A DNA stretch of 10,535 nt from Deltaproteobacteria bacterium (GTDB taxonomy: Bacteria; Desulfobacterota; DSM-4660; Desulfatiglandales; B25-G16): NCBI GenBank assembly GCA_020348625.1, contig CP070752.1:555965-566499 (forward strand), read 5' to 3'. Shown here in pieces: positions 1 through 9,300 of this stretch (the first letter of the stretch is position 1; every line of letters begins with the position of its first letter). A model generated the notes under the pieces. It worked only from the letters and a program-made list of their open reading frames with translations. It had not been told where the DNA came from and searched no databases. The position numbers were made by a program, and so were the translations under genes.

Positions 1-1
1 C

Positions 2-1201
2 CTACTCTACAATATCACTAATAACACCTGCACCAACCGTCTTTCCCCCTTCACGGATAGCAAAGCGGAGCTCCTTCTCCATGGCTATGGGGGTAATCAA
101 GTTTACCTCCAGACCAACGTTATCGCCGGGCATCACCATCTCCACGCCCTCAGGGAGGGTAACTACACCGGTCACGTCCGTTGTCCGGAAGTAGAATTGC
201 GGTCGATAGCCATTGAAGAAGGGTGTATGCCTTCCCCCCTCCTCTTTGGTGAGGATATAGGCCTCGGCCTTGAATCTCGTATGGGGGGTTATGGATCCGG
301 GCTTTGCTACCACCTGTCCTCGCTCTACTTCTTCTCGTTTGATCCCTCTGAGCAAGACCCCGATATTGTCCCCGGCTCTCCCTTCATCCAGGACTTTCCT
401 GAACATCTCGACACCGGTGCACACGGTCTTTTCCGTCTCCTTGATGCCGACGATCTCTATCTCATCGCCCACCTTTACGATACCTCGTTCTACCCTGCCG
501 GTTACCACGGTACCGCGACCTGAGATGCTGAATACATCCTCTATGGGCATCAGGAAGGGCTTTTCCGTATCCCTCACTGGCTCCGGCACGAACTCATCAA
601 CGGCGTCCAGTAACTCGAGAACCGGGGAGCAGACGGCACACTCCCGCTTGCCGCAGCCGCACTCCAGTGCCTTGAGGGCTGAGCCGTGTATGATCGGGGT
701 ATCGTCACCGGGGAACTCGTACTTGGTCAACAGCTCCCGCAGCTCCAAGTCCACTAACTCGATCAATTCCTTGTCATCAACCATATCGGTCTTATTCAAA
801 AACACCACGATGCTCGGAACCCCGACCTGCCGTGCCAGAAGGATATGTTCCCTGGTCTGGGGCATGGGACCATCATCTGCGCCAACGACCAGGATGGCGC
901 CATCCATCTGTGCCGCACCGGTGATCATATTCTTGATATAGTCCGCATGACCAGGGCAGTCTACATGGGCATAGTGCCTCTTGTCGGTCTCATACTCTAC
1001 ATGGGCCGTGGCAATGGTGATTCCCCGCTCTTTTTCCTCCGGTGCCTTGTCGATCTCGTCAAAGGAGATGTAATCTGCCTTACCAACCTTTGACAGACAG
1101 AGGGTAATTGCCGCGGTAAGGGTTGTCTTGCCATGGTCGATATGACCGATGGTGCCCACGTTGACATGCGGCTTTGTCCTCAGAAACTTTTCTTTGGCCA
1201 T
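2..1201 (-). CDS. tuf: Translation elongation factor EF-Tu, complete
   Basis: This GTPase carries aminoacyl-tRNA to the ribosomal A site in the cytoplasm. The 399-residue product matches the usual bacterial length and aligns by eye with E. coli EF-Tu end to end. The GTP-binding motifs are clear: the P-loop GHIDHGKT (19-26), the switch I segment ending RGITI (59-63), DCPGH (81-85) with the catalytic His, NKTD (136-139) and GSAL (173-176). Domain 2 begins near residue 213 and domain 3 near 306, and the protein ends [10 protein letters not shown]. The ATG start has a near-ideal Shine-Dalgarno sequence, AAGGAGGT, seven bases upstream. The oddity is C-x-C-x4-C-x2-C at residues 181-191 ([11 protein letters not shown]), replacing the short acidic stretch of E. 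coli EF-Tu after GSALKALE. It follows rpsG directly, with no fusA between them. A second tuf copy elsewhere in the genome cannot be excluded. Confidence 0.98.
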   Translation of the reverse strand: MAKEKFLRTKPHVNVGTIGHIDHGKTTLTAAITLCLSKVGKADYISFDEIDKAPEEKERGITIATAHVEYETDKRHYAHVDCPGHADYIKNMITGAAQMDGAILVVGADDGPMPQTREHILLARQVGVPSIVVFLNKTDMVDDKELIELVDLELRELLTKYEFPGDDTPIIHGSALKALECGCGKRECAVCSPVLELLDAVDEFVPEPVRDTEKPFLMPIEDVFSISGRGTVVTGRVERGIVKVGDEIEIVGIKETEKTVCTGVEMFRKVLDEGRAGDNIGVLLRGIKREEVERGQVVAKPGSITPHTRFKAEAYILTKEEGGRHTPFFNGYRPQFYFRTTDVTGVVTLPEGVEMVMPGDNVGLEVNLITPIAMEKELRFAIREGGKTVGAGVISDIVE

Positions 1202-1281
1202 GGTAGTTACCTCCTTAAGATAAATCCTCCTGTTTCCATACTAGGTACTGTATCAAATCTATATCTGCTTTTCTTGCATCA
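1202..1281 (-). other. rpsG-tuf spacer lacking fusA
   Basis: This 80-base gap stands where most bacterial str operons carry fusA, a gene of about 2.1 kb. It holds two Shine-Dalgarno-like motifs (1226-1230 and 1209-1216), of which only the second is positioned for tuf. I see no convincing -35/-10 pair and no stem followed by a T-run, so rpsG and tuf are probably cotranscribed. No fragment recognisable as EF-G coding sequence remains. Confidence 0.6.
1209..1216 (-). promoter_or_regulatory. Ribosome binding site of tuf
   Basis: AAGGAGGT reads on the minus strand seven bases before the tuf ATG, which is close to perfect complementarity to the 16S rRNA 3' end. It fits very high expression of EF-Tu. 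A second motif, GGAGG, lies at 1226-1230, too far from this ATG to act as its main site. Confidence 0.85.
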
Positions 1282-1752
1282 TTACCAACGATAATGGGCG
1301 AAGGCCTTGTTTGCCTCGGCCATTCTATGTGTATCCTCCTTTTTCTTAAAGGCGCCACCCCTTCCGTTCGCAGCATCAATCAGTTCACCAGCCAGTTTTG
1401 CCGCCATCCGCTGCTCACCTCTTTGTTTCGCAAAGGTTAGGATCCAGCGTATGCTGAGGGTATTCCTCCTGAAAGCCCTAACCTCTGTTGGGACTTGATA
1501 GGTAGACCCTCCAACCCTTCTCGATCTCACTTCAACGACCGGTTTTACGTTTTCAATCGCCTTCTGAAAAAGAACAAGGGGGTCTTCTTTGGTCTTCTGA
1601 TGCATGATATCAAAGGCGTCGTAGAGAATAGATTGAGCTAAATTCCTCTTACCGCTATTCATGATTCGATTGATAAATCGCGAGACTAATTCACTCTTAT
1701 ATTTTGGGTCGGGCAGGATCTCTCTCCTTGTGACCTCAGCTTTTCTGGGCAT
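1282..1752 (-). CDS. rpsG: 30S ribosomal protein S7, complete
   Basis: S7 is the primary assembly protein of the 30S head; it binds the 3' major domain of 16S rRNA and contacts the E-site tRNA. The 156-residue product has the usual length of the shorter bacterial S7 form. Recognisable segments are the basic N-terminus [21 protein letters not shown] (26-36), [22 protein letters not shown] (67-88) and the C-terminal [21 protein letters not shown]. It ends exactly at HYRW, without the longer tail of some E. coli strains. The ATG start has GGAGG at 1760-1764, seven bases upstream. The 29-base gap to rpsL is short. E. coli has a structured S7-binding leader in its rpsL-rpsG gap of roughly 100 bases, so that form of autogenous control is not evident here. 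Confidence 0.98.
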   Translation of the reverse strand: MPRKAEVTRREILPDPKYKSELVSRFINRIMNSGKRNLAQSILYDAFDIMHQKTKEDPLVLFQKAIENVKPVVEVRSRRVGGSTYQVPTEVRAFRRNTLSIRWILTFAKQRGEQRMAAKLAGELIDAANGRGGAFKKKEDTHRMAEANKAFAHYRW

Positions 1753-1759
1753 TTCAGCG

Positions 1760-1764
1760 CCTCC
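1760..1764 (-). promoter_or_regulatory. Ribosome binding site of rpsG
   Basis: GGAGG on the minus strand sits seven bases before the rpsG ATG, inside the 29-base rpsL-rpsG spacer. It supports independent initiation on the shared transcript. Confidence 0.75.
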
Positions 1765-1781
1765 AAAACCCCTTTTTAAAA

Positions 1782-2159
1782 CTATATTCCCTTAGGCCTC
1801 TTGGCCCCATATTTCGAGCGACCCCTCCGGCGATCTTCTACACCCGCGCTATCTAAGGTACCTCGAATTATGTGATACCTAATTCCCGGCAAATCCTTGA
1901 CTCTGCCCCCTCGTATTAGGACAACCGAGTGTTCCTGAAGATTATGCCCGATGCCAGGTATATAGGATGTGACCTCTATGCCATTGGTCAACCGTACTCG
2001 CGCGACCTTTCTCAAAGCCGAGTTCGGTTTCTTGGGTGTCGAGGTATACACCCTAATGCAGACGCCTCTTCGTTGGGGGCACCCTTTTAATGCAGGCGTC
2101 TTGATCTTCTTCTTTACCTTCTGCCGCCCCTTCTTAACGAGTTGATTGATCGTTGGCAT
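1782..2159 (-). CDS. rpsL: 30S ribosomal protein S12, complete
   Basis: S12 lies at the decoding centre of the 30S subunit and governs codon-anticodon proofreading; it is the classical streptomycin-resistance protein. The product has 125 residues against 124 in E. coli. The core is highly conserved: CPQRRGVC (27-34), [17 protein letters not shown] (41-57), GHNLQEHSV (71-79), [10 protein letters not shown] (83-92) and a basic C-terminus ending AKRPKGI. Lys43 and Lys88 (counting the initiator Met), whose replacement gives streptomycin resistance or dependence, are the wild-type residues. Asp89, the residue methylthiolated by RimO in E. coli, is also present. The start is ATG with only a weak Shine-Dalgarno match (GGGAAGAG at 2166-2173). 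It heads the str-type part of the cluster, 85 bases after rpoC, where a possible internal promoter lies. Confidence 0.98.
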   Translation of the reverse strand: MPTINQLVKKGRQKVKKKIKTPALKGCPQRRGVCIRVYTSTPKKPNSALRKVARVRLTNGIEVTSYIPGIGHNLQEHSVVLIRGGRVKDLPGIRYHIIRGTLDSAGVEDRRRGRSKYGAKRPKGI

Positions 2160-2192
2160 GCGTTTCTCTTCCCAAAAAATGATGTTGCGCCT

Positions 2193-2221
2193 TATATATG
2201 TAACTGTCTCGATTTTGGCAA
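2193..2221 (-). promoter_or_regulatory. Possible sigma-70-type promoter for rpsL-rpsG-tuf
   Basis: On the minus strand TTGCCA (2221-2216, five of six to the -35 consensus) is followed after 17 bases by TATATA (2198-2193, four of six to the -10). An overlapping TATAAG two bases further on matches five of six, with a 19-base spacer. Transcription would start near 2185, leaving a leader of about 25 bases before rpsL. The position makes sense because in E. coli the str operon is transcribed separately from rpoBC. The match is only moderate and the gap is A+T-rich, so chance is possible. Confidence 0.35.
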
Positions 2222-2225
2222 GCTA

Positions 2226-2243
2226 TTTCCACGTATGTGGAAA
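2226..2243 (-). other. Small hairpin just after the rpoC stop codon
   Basis: TTTCCAC and GTGGAAA form a perfect seven-base inverted repeat around a four-base loop, beginning one base beyond the rpoC stop. Only three pairs are G-C, and no T-run follows on the minus strand, so it does not look like an intrinsic terminator. It could be a processing or attenuating stem between rpoC and the ribosomal-protein genes, or it could be chance. Confidence 0.35.
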
Positions 2244-2244
2244 A

Positions 2245-5200
2245 TTATTGTTTCGATTCGATATCGAACCCCCGGTACCTGCCCAAACCAGTACCGGCCG
2301 GTATCAGCCTGCCCATGATTACGTTCTCCTTGAGACCTCTCAGATAGTCAACGCGACTCTCGACAGCTGCGTCAGCCAGGACTTTCGTGGTTTCCTGGAA
2401 AGAGGCCGCTGATATAAAACTCTCCGTATTGATCGAGGCCTTGGTAACCCCCAACAGAAGCGGTTCGCCAACTGCCGGCTTACCACCTTGTGCAATGACT
2501 TCCTGATTCTTCTCCTCAAAGCGCCAGCGCTCTACCTCTTCCCCAAGGATAAAATCCGAATCGCCAACATCCTTTACTGCTACCCTTCTCAACATCTGCC
2601 TTACAATAACTTCTATATGCTTATCGTTTATCTTAACACCTTGGAGGCGATACACCTTTTGGACCTCATCAACAAGATATTTTGACAACTCCTTGGCACC
2701 TTTGATTCTCAGGATATCATGAGGATTGGCAGAGCCCTCCATAAGGGCTTCACCTGCCCTCACATAATCGCCGTCAAAAACACTTACATGCTTACCCCTC
2801 GGTATGATATATTCGGCAGGCTTACCCACTTCAGGCGTAATGATCACCCTTCTCTTGCCCGATACATACTTACCAAAGGATACGCTTCCGTCGATCTCGC
2901 TCAAGAGCGTGTGGTCCTTCGGCTTTCTCACCTCAAAGAGCTCTGCAACCCGCGGCAAACCTCCAGTAATATCCTTTGTCTTCGTGGTTTCCCGTGGGAT
3001 CTTGGCCAGTACGTTGCCGGCATGAACCTCGTCCCCTTCTGACACCATGATAATAGCACCCGTTGGGAGAAAATACCGGGCTGCGGCCCCCGCCCCCGAT
3101 TCACCGGTAAGCTGGATTGTCTTGCCGCCCGTATCTTTAATGGAAATTCGCGGCCTCACGTTGGGGTCACCGGACGCCACAATAACCTTTGTTGACTTAC
3201 CAGTCACAGGGTCTAGCCTCTCCTGCATGGTCTTGCCTTCGACGATATCACCGAACTTTAACCTGCCGGAAACCTCCGTCAGAATAGCAATGGAGAAAGG
3301 ATCCCACTCTACCAGTAGATCACCAGCATTGATCTGTTTCCCGTCACCAACCTTGATGATAGCCCCGTACACTACGGGATAGCGCTCCAGCTCTCTTCCA
3401 CTTGCATCGACAACTCCGATATCACCGTTTCGATTCATTACCACGTGGTCACCCTTGGCATCTATGACCGTTTTCAGGTCGAAGTACGTAACCGTTCCCG
3501 CATTCCTGGACTGAATGGTAGATTGCTCCACCTTTCTCGTCACGGTACCGCCAATATGAAATGTTCTCATCGTAAGCTGTGTGCCGGGCTCTCCAATGGA
3601 CTGAGCGGCAACGATGCCGACCGGCTCACCGATGTCCACCTCCCTGCCGTGGGCCAAGTCACGACCATAGCACTTCTGGCATATCCCCCGCTTTGTTCTA
3701 CAGGTCAATACAGACCTAATCTTCACCTTCTCGATCCATGAACCCTCAATCCGTTCCATTGCCGCCTCATCTACCGGTTCATTCTGCTTGAGGAGCAGCT
3801 CTCCGGTTATGGGGTCATGAATATCTTCTGCTGCAGTCCTGCCCAGAATTCTCTCTGAGACGTTCTGAATGACTTCCCCGCCCTCGGTTAACGACTCAAC
3901 CCAGATCCCGTCGGTAGTACCGCAATCTTCCTCAGTTACACAGGCATCCTGAGCAACGTCTATCAGTCTCCTGGTCAGGTAGCCCGAATTAGCTGTCTTA
4001 AGCGCTGTATCGGCCAATCCCTTTCTGGCCCCATGGGTAGAGATAAAATACTGCAAAACGGTTAGGCCCTCGCGGAAATTGGCAGTAATCGGTGTTTCAA
4101 TGATCTCGCCCGAGGGTTTTGCCATGAGCCCTCTCATTCCGGCCAGCTGCCTCATTTGATCCTTGCTGCCCCGTGCTCCGGAATCGGACATCATGTATAT
4201 CGGGTTAAAGCTCTCCGACGTGTTTACCTCCGAGTCAACTCCCACCACTTCCTCTGAAGCCATCTCTTCCATCATTTCAGAGGAAACCGACTCCGTGGCC
4301 TTTGTCCATATGTCAACTACCTTGTTGTACTTTTCACCGTCCGTGATCAGTCCGTCACTGTACTGTTTTTCGATCTTTCCAACCTCACGCTCCGCCTCCT
4401 CAATGATCTCTTGTTTCCTTTTCGGGGTAACCATATCCTTCTTGGAAATCGAGATGCCGGACATAGTGGCATACTTGTACCCCATATCTTTGAGCCGATC
4501 AGCCAGGATAACAGTCGCCTTGGTACCGAGGGTACGATAGCAATCACCGATCATGTCCCGAAGTCCCTTCTTGGTTAGTACCTTATTCACCATGTCGAAG
4601 GGCATCCCTTGGGGAAAAACCTCATAGAGAAGCACCCTACCGGTAGTAGTTCTCACGATCTGGCCATTAATCCGAACTCCTATGCTGGCGTGCAGGTCTA
4701 ACTCGCCAGCGTCGTAAGCCATCCTCACCTCTTCAACATTCGCAAAGGTCTTGTCTCCACCTTTACAAAATGGCCTCTCCTTGGTCATATAATAGATGCC
4801 CAATACGATATCTTGGGTGGGGACGATAATGGGGTCACCATTAGCCGGTGAGAGAATGTTATTCGACGAGAGCATGAGCACCCGAGCTTCGATCTGGGCC
4901 TCAATGGAAAGCGGAACATGCACCGCCATCTGGTCACCATCGAAATCGGCATTAAATGCTGTACAAACCAAAGGATGCAATTGAATCGCCTTTCCTTCAA
5001 TCAGGACGGGTTCAAATGCCTGTATGCCGAGTCGGTGAAGGGTCGGCGCTCGATTCAGCAAGACACAGTGCTCCTTGACAACCTCGTCCAAACAGTCCCA
5101 TACCTCAGGCGTCTCCTTTTCCACGAGTTTCTTCGCCTTTTTCAGGGTGGCGGCCAAGCCTTTTTCCTCCAGCTTGTTGTAGATGAAGGGTTTGAAGAGT

Positions 5201-6324
5201 TCCAGGGCCATCACTTTAGGGAGTCCGCACTGGTGGAGCCTCAAGTCAGGACCCACCACAATCACCGATCGTCCGGAATAATCCACCCTCTTTCCGAGCA
5301 GATTCTGCCTGAATCTTCCTTGCTTCCCCTTGAGCATATCACTCAATGATTTCAAGGGCCGCTTGTTGGCGCCCGTAATGGTCTTACCCCTTCTGCCGTT
5401 GTCAAAAAGCACGTCTACCGCCTCTTGGAGCATCCTCTTCTCATTCCTGATAATAATGTCGGGAGCACTTAATTCCAGGAGGCGTTTCAGCCTATTATTC
5501 CTGTTTATCACCCTGCGATACAAATCGTTGAGATCTGAGGTTGCAAACCTTCCTCCATCGAGGGGTACCAGGGGCCTGAGGTCCGGCGGCAAAATAGGGA
5601 TGACATCCAGTATCATCCAGTCGGGCCTATTCTTAGAGAGGCGAAAGGCATCGACGATGCGGACGCGCTTTGAAAGCTTCTTGCGTTTAGCGTCTGATTT
5701 CGTGCTCATCATCTCAATCTTCAAGGTAGCAGAGAGTTCATCCAAATCGATTTCTTGCAGCATCTTTTGAATGGCTTCTGCACCCATACCGGCCTCAAAG
5801 CGTTCTCCATAGTCCTCTCGCGCTTTCCAATACTGTTCCTCAGTCAACAGGGTGCCCTTCATCATGGGCGTGTCTTTAGGATCGGTGACAACGAAACTCT
5901 CGAAGTAGAGTATTTTCTCAAGGGTCTTCAGCGTCATGTCGAGGAGCAAACCGATCTTCGAGGGGATGCATTTCAAGAACCAGATGTGTGCCACCGGTGC
6001 GGCCAACTCAATATGACCCATCCTCTGTCTTCGCACCTTAGAATGCGTGACCTCAACCCCACACTTTTCGCACACAACACCCCTGTGTTTCATCCTCTTA
6101 TATTTTCCACAGAGGCACTCATAGTCCCTGATGGGACCAAAGATCTTCGCGCAGAACAACCCATCTCGTTCCGGCTTAAAAGTTCGATAATTAATGGTTT
6201 CAGGTTTCTTGACCTCACCGTAAGACCACTCTCTGATCTTTTCCGGCGAAGCAATAGAGATTTGCACTGAATTAAAACTTAAAGGATCCTTTGGTTTCGT
6301 AAAAAATCCATACAAGTCTTCCAA
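2245..6324 (-). CDS. rpoC: DNA-directed RNA polymerase subunit beta', complete
   Basis: This subunit forms the clamp of RNA polymerase and holds the catalytic magnesium. The product has 1359 residues against 1407 in E. coli; the difference includes the absent C-terminal tail (it stops soon after GRLIPAGTG). In order: N-terminal zinc finger Cys70, 72, 85 and 88; rudder/lid and switch 2 region (about 250-350, including [14 protein letters not shown]); the metal-binding loop NADFDGDQM with Asp460, 462 and 464; bridge helix (about 754-790); the second zinc site Cys801, 875, 882 and 885; trigger loop with MRTFHIGG (919-926); then an SI3-type insertion (about 931-1118) before the conserved [16 protein letters not shown]. 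The start is a TTG at 6324-6322, chosen because AGGAG lies six bases upstream and the protein begins in register with related subunits. It follows the rpoB stop by 14 bases, so the two are surely cotranscribed. Confidence 0.98.
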   Translation of the reverse strand: MEDLYGFFTKPKDPLSFNSVQISIASPEKIREWSYGEVKKPETINYRTFKPERDGLFCAKIFGPIRDYECLCGKYKRMKHRGVVCEKCGVEVTHSKVRRQRMGHIELAAPVAHIWFLKCIPSKIGLLLDMTLKTLEKILYFESFVVTDPKDTPMMKGTLLTEEQYWKAREDYGERFEAGMGAEAIQKMLQEIDLDELSATLKIEMMSTKSDAKRKKLSKRVRIVDAFRLSKNRPDWMILDVIPILPPDLRPLVPLDGGRFATSDLNDLYRRVINRNNRLKRLLELSAPDIIIRNEKRMLQEAVDVLFDNGRRGKTITGANKRPLKSLSDMLKGKQGRFRQNLLGKRVDYSGRSVIVVGPDLRLHQCGLPKVMALELFKPFIYNKLEEKGLAATLKKAKKLVEKETPEVWDCLDEVVKEHCVLLNRAPTLHRLGIQAFEPVLIEGKAIQLHPLVCTAFNADFDGDQMAVHVPLSIEAQIEARVLMLSSNNILSPANGDPIIVPTQDIVLGIYYMTKERPFCKGGDKTFANVEEVRMAYDAGELDLHASIGVRINGQIVRTTTGRVLLYEVFPQGMPFDMVNKVLTKKGLRDMIGDCYRTLGTKATVILADRLKDMGYKYATMSGISISKKDMVTPKRKQEIIEEAEREVGKIEKQYSDGLITDGEKYNKVVDIWTKATESVSSEMMEEMASEEVVGVDSEVNTSESFNPIYMMSDSGARGSKDQMRQLAGMRGLMAKPSGEIIETPITANFREGLTVLQYFISTHGARKGLADTALKTANSGYLTRRLIDVAQDACVTEEDCGTTDGIWVESLTEGGEVIQNVSERILGRTAAEDIHDPITGELLLKQNEPVDEAAMERIEGSWIEKVKIRSVLTCRTKRGICQKCYGRDLAHGREVDIGEPVGIVAAQSIGEPGTQLTMRTFHIGGTVTRKVEQSTIQSRNAGTVTYFDLKTVIDAKGDHVVMNRNGDIGVVDASGRELERYPVVYGAIIKVGDGKQINAGDLLVEWDPFSIAILTEVSGRLKFGDIVEGKTMQERLDPVTGKSTKVIVASGDPNVRPRISIKDTGGKTIQLTGESGAGAAARYFLPTGAIIMVSEGDEVHAGNVLAKIPRETTKTKDITGGLPRVAELFEVRKPKDHTLLSEIDGSVSFGKYVSGKRRVIITPEVGKPAEYIIPRGKHVSVFDGDYVRAGEALMEGSANPHDILRIKGAKELSKYLVDEVQKVYRLQGVKINDKHIEVIVRQMLRRVAVKDVGDSDFILGEEVERWRFEEKNQEVIAQGGKPAVGEPLLLGVTKASINTESFISAASFQETTKVLADAAVESRVDYLRGLKENVIMGRLIPAGTGLGRYRGFDIESKQ

Positions 6325-6330
6325 GGCTCT

Positions 6331-6335
6331 CTCCT
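6331..6335 (-). promoter_or_regulatory. Ribosome binding site fixing the TTG start of rpoC
   Basis: AGGAG on the minus strand is six bases before the TTG at 6324-6322 and lies inside the 14-base rpoB-rpoC gap. No ATG or GTG near this site gives a better start, so the TTG is the best-supported initiator. Confidence 0.75.
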
Positions 6336-6338
6336 GTT

Positions 6339-9300
6339 TTAGCTTATTCTGTCGTTATCCAAGAGATTCTGGGGCTCTCCGTCCTCGTTAAGCTCTAATT
6401 CCAGACCGAGACTCTGCAGCTCTTTTACCAAAACGTTAAACGACTCTGGCAAGCCCGCTTCCAAGAGATTATGTCCCTTCACGATCTTTTCATACATTCG
6501 CGTTCGACCGGCTACGTCATCTGATTTAGCTGTCAGAAACTCCTGCAATGAATACGCGGCCCCATAAGATTCCATTGCCCAGACCTCCATCTCTCCTAAT
6601 CGCTGGCCACCGAACTGGGCCTTACCGCCAAGTGGCTGTTGGGTAACAAGCGAGTAGGGACCGATAGAACGGGCATGGATCTTGTCATCCACCAAATGGT
6701 GAAGCTTCATCATATACATGATACCAACAGTAACCGGTTGGTCGAAAGACTCACCTGTTCTGCCATCATACAACGTGGTCTGGCCGCTTACGGGTAAACC
6801 CGCCTTCTTCAGACATTCTTCGATTTCCTCCTCTCGCGCCCCATCAAAGACAGGTGTTGCCATGTGAATCCCATCTTGCATAAGGGAAACGCTTTGCCGA
6901 AGCTCCTCATCCGAAATACCATCAAATAACTGACCGTACTGGTCTGCAAAGACCTCTCGTAACCGAGCTTTCAGGGGTTTTGTGTCTTTTGCGCTGTCCA
7001 ACAGTTCACCGATCTGGCGCCCGAGTTCGTAAGACCCCCAACCAAGATGGGCCTCGAGTATTTGGCCAACGTTCATTCGAGAGGGAACGCCGAGAGGATT
7101 CAACACAATATCTACCGGTGTACCATCAGGAAAATAGGGCATATCCTCTACCGGCAGAACGAGGGAAATTACGCCTTTATTTCCATGACGGCCAGCCATC
7201 TTGTCGCCAACTGAGAGCTTCCGCTTAACTGCAACGAATACTTTCACCATCTTTATCACTCCGGGCGAGAGTTCATCTCCCATATCCAGTCTTTTTATCT
7301 TCTGCTGGAAACGCTCATTGAGCGCCTCGACTTGCTGGGTGTACTGGGAGACCAAGGTCTCCATCTTTTCGATGACTTCCATCTCGGCCTCAATATTCGC
7401 TCCATGCCAATATTCAAGGGGTATCGTTTCCAAAAATTCCTGATCAATGATTTGGCCTTTCTTAGCCAAGACTTCGCCCGTATCTCGATTCTTGATTCCT
7501 GATTTGAGGCGTTTTCCCTCCAGAAGGGCCGCTAATTTCACTCCAGCATTTCTCCTGATAACGGACAGCTCATCTTCTTTATCCTTCTCCAATTGATTGA
7601 TTTCAGCGGCCTGAATACTCCTTGATCTTTCGTCCTCTTCCACGCCCTTACGCGAAAAGACCTGGGCATCGATAACAATGCCCTCAACCCCAGGGGGCAC
7701 TCTGAGGGACGTATCCTTCACATCACCCGCCTTTTCACCGAAGATTGCCCTCAGGAGCTTTTCCTCTGGCGAGAGTTGCGTCTCACCTTTTGGAGTGATC
7801 TTACCGACGAGGATATCGCCGGCCCCTACCTCGGCGCCCAATTTCACGATCCCGCTTTCATCAAGTATGGCAAGGGCCTCCTCTCCCACATTGGGTATGT
7901 CACGAGTTATCTCTTCCTGGCCAAGCTTAGTATCTCTGGCCATCACGCTGAATTCCTCTATATGAATAGAGGTAAAGACATCGTCCCGTACTAGTCGTTC
8001 ACTTACAAGGATGGCGTCCTCAAAATTATAACCGCCCCAGGAAAGAAATGCTACGATGACGTTTCTCCCTAAAGCAAGTTCGCCCCGTTCCATAGCAGGG
8101 CCATCAGCGATGATCTGACCCCTTTTCACTCGATCACCCTCACTTACAATGGGGCTTTGATTGTAACAGGTGCTCTGGTTGGAGCGCATGAATTTCAGCA
8201 ACTTGTATATTTCAACACCTTCCTCTTCTCTCTCTGCTCGAATAACGATGCGAGAGGCATCAACACTCTCCACGACTCCATCATCTCTGGCAACCACGGC
8301 AACGCCGGAGTGTATTACTACCGTTTGTTCGATACCCGTTCCAATGAGGGGAGAGCGAGCTTGCAAGAGCGGTACGGCCTGTCTCTGCATGTTGGAACCC
8401 ATGAGGGCGCGGTTTGCGTCATCGTGCTCCAAAAAAGGGATCAGAGATGCAGCGATGCTTACCAACTGATTTGGAGAAACATCCATATATCTGACCTCGC
8501 TAGCAGGTACGAGGCATGCCTCCCCGCCCTTTCTTGCTGCAACCACATCCCTTACGAAGTGTCCATCAGCGCTCAGCATCGCATTGGCCTGCGCAATGGG
8601 ATACTCTCGTTCATCCATTGCCGTTAAGTATTCTATCTCGTCTGTTACGATGCCATCATTCACCCTTCGATAGGGCGTTTCTATAAATCCAAAATCGTTT
8701 ATGCGAGAATACGTGCTCAGGGAAACGATCAAACCGATATTCGGTCCTTCCGGCGTCTCAATAGGACATATCCGTCCATAGTGGCTCGGGTGCACATCTC
8801 TGACCTCAAACCCGGCCCTCTCCCTGGTCAATCCTCCCGGACCAAGGGCGCTCAGTCGCCTCTTGTGGGTTATCTCCGACAAAGGATTGGTTTGATCCAT
8901 GAATTGAGACAGTTGGCTTGAGCCGAAGAATTCGTTGATCACAGCGGAGACCGGTTTTGAATTGATCAGATCACGAGGCATGAGCGTTTCAACATCCTGC
9001 AGGCTCATGCGTTCTTTTATGGCCCGTTGCATCCTGATCAGCCCTACCCGATATCCCTCTTCCAATAACTCCCCTACCGATCTAACCCTCCGGTTTCCAA
9101 GATGGTCTATATCGTCGACAGTGCCCTCTCTTGCGCTCAGCCGCACCACCTCTTTGACTGTCTCCATTATGTCCTCTTTCCTCAAGGTACACATATCGAG
9201 AGGAACGTCCTGATCGAGCCGATAATTCATCTTCAAACGACCAACAGGGGAGAGATCGTACGTCGAAGGATTGAAAAACAGCCCCCGGAAATAGGCCTGG

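Noticed and set aside
270..941. Long plus-strand open frame of 223 codons opposite tuf
   Set aside because: It is antisense to an intact EF-Tu gene, its translation is low-complexity and Ser/Thr/Pro-rich, and it shows no domain. It is a by-product of the codon bias of tuf.
1207..1239. Ten-codon minus-strand frame ([10 protein letters not shown]) ending just before tuf, a possible leader peptide
   Set aside because: Its ATG has no Shine-Dalgarno sequence, and the frame exists mainly because the two GGAGG motifs are read as codons. It has no run of a regulatory amino acid and no attenuator stem.
1241..1281. Promoter-like TTGATA and TATAGA hexamers in the rpsG-tuf gap
   Set aside because: No pairing of hexamers gives an acceptable spacer, and the imperfect ATAC/GTAT inverted repeat there is too short to be meaningful.
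2226..2243. Intrinsic terminator after rpoC
   Set aside because: The stem has only three G-C pairs and no T-run follows on the transcribed strand, so I list it as a hairpin only.
5755..6270. Plus-strand open frame of 171 codons opposite the rpoC start region
   Set aside because: It lies wholly opposite the conserved zinc-finger region of rpoC and matches no family I know. The other plus-strand frames over rpoB and rpoC were rejected on the same grounds.
8935..9030. Rifampicin-resistance mutations in the rpoB cluster
   Set aside because: The residues equivalent to E. coli Asp516, His526 and Ser531 are wild type. The few differences, such as Thr for Asn518 and Leu for Ile530, look like lineage variation.
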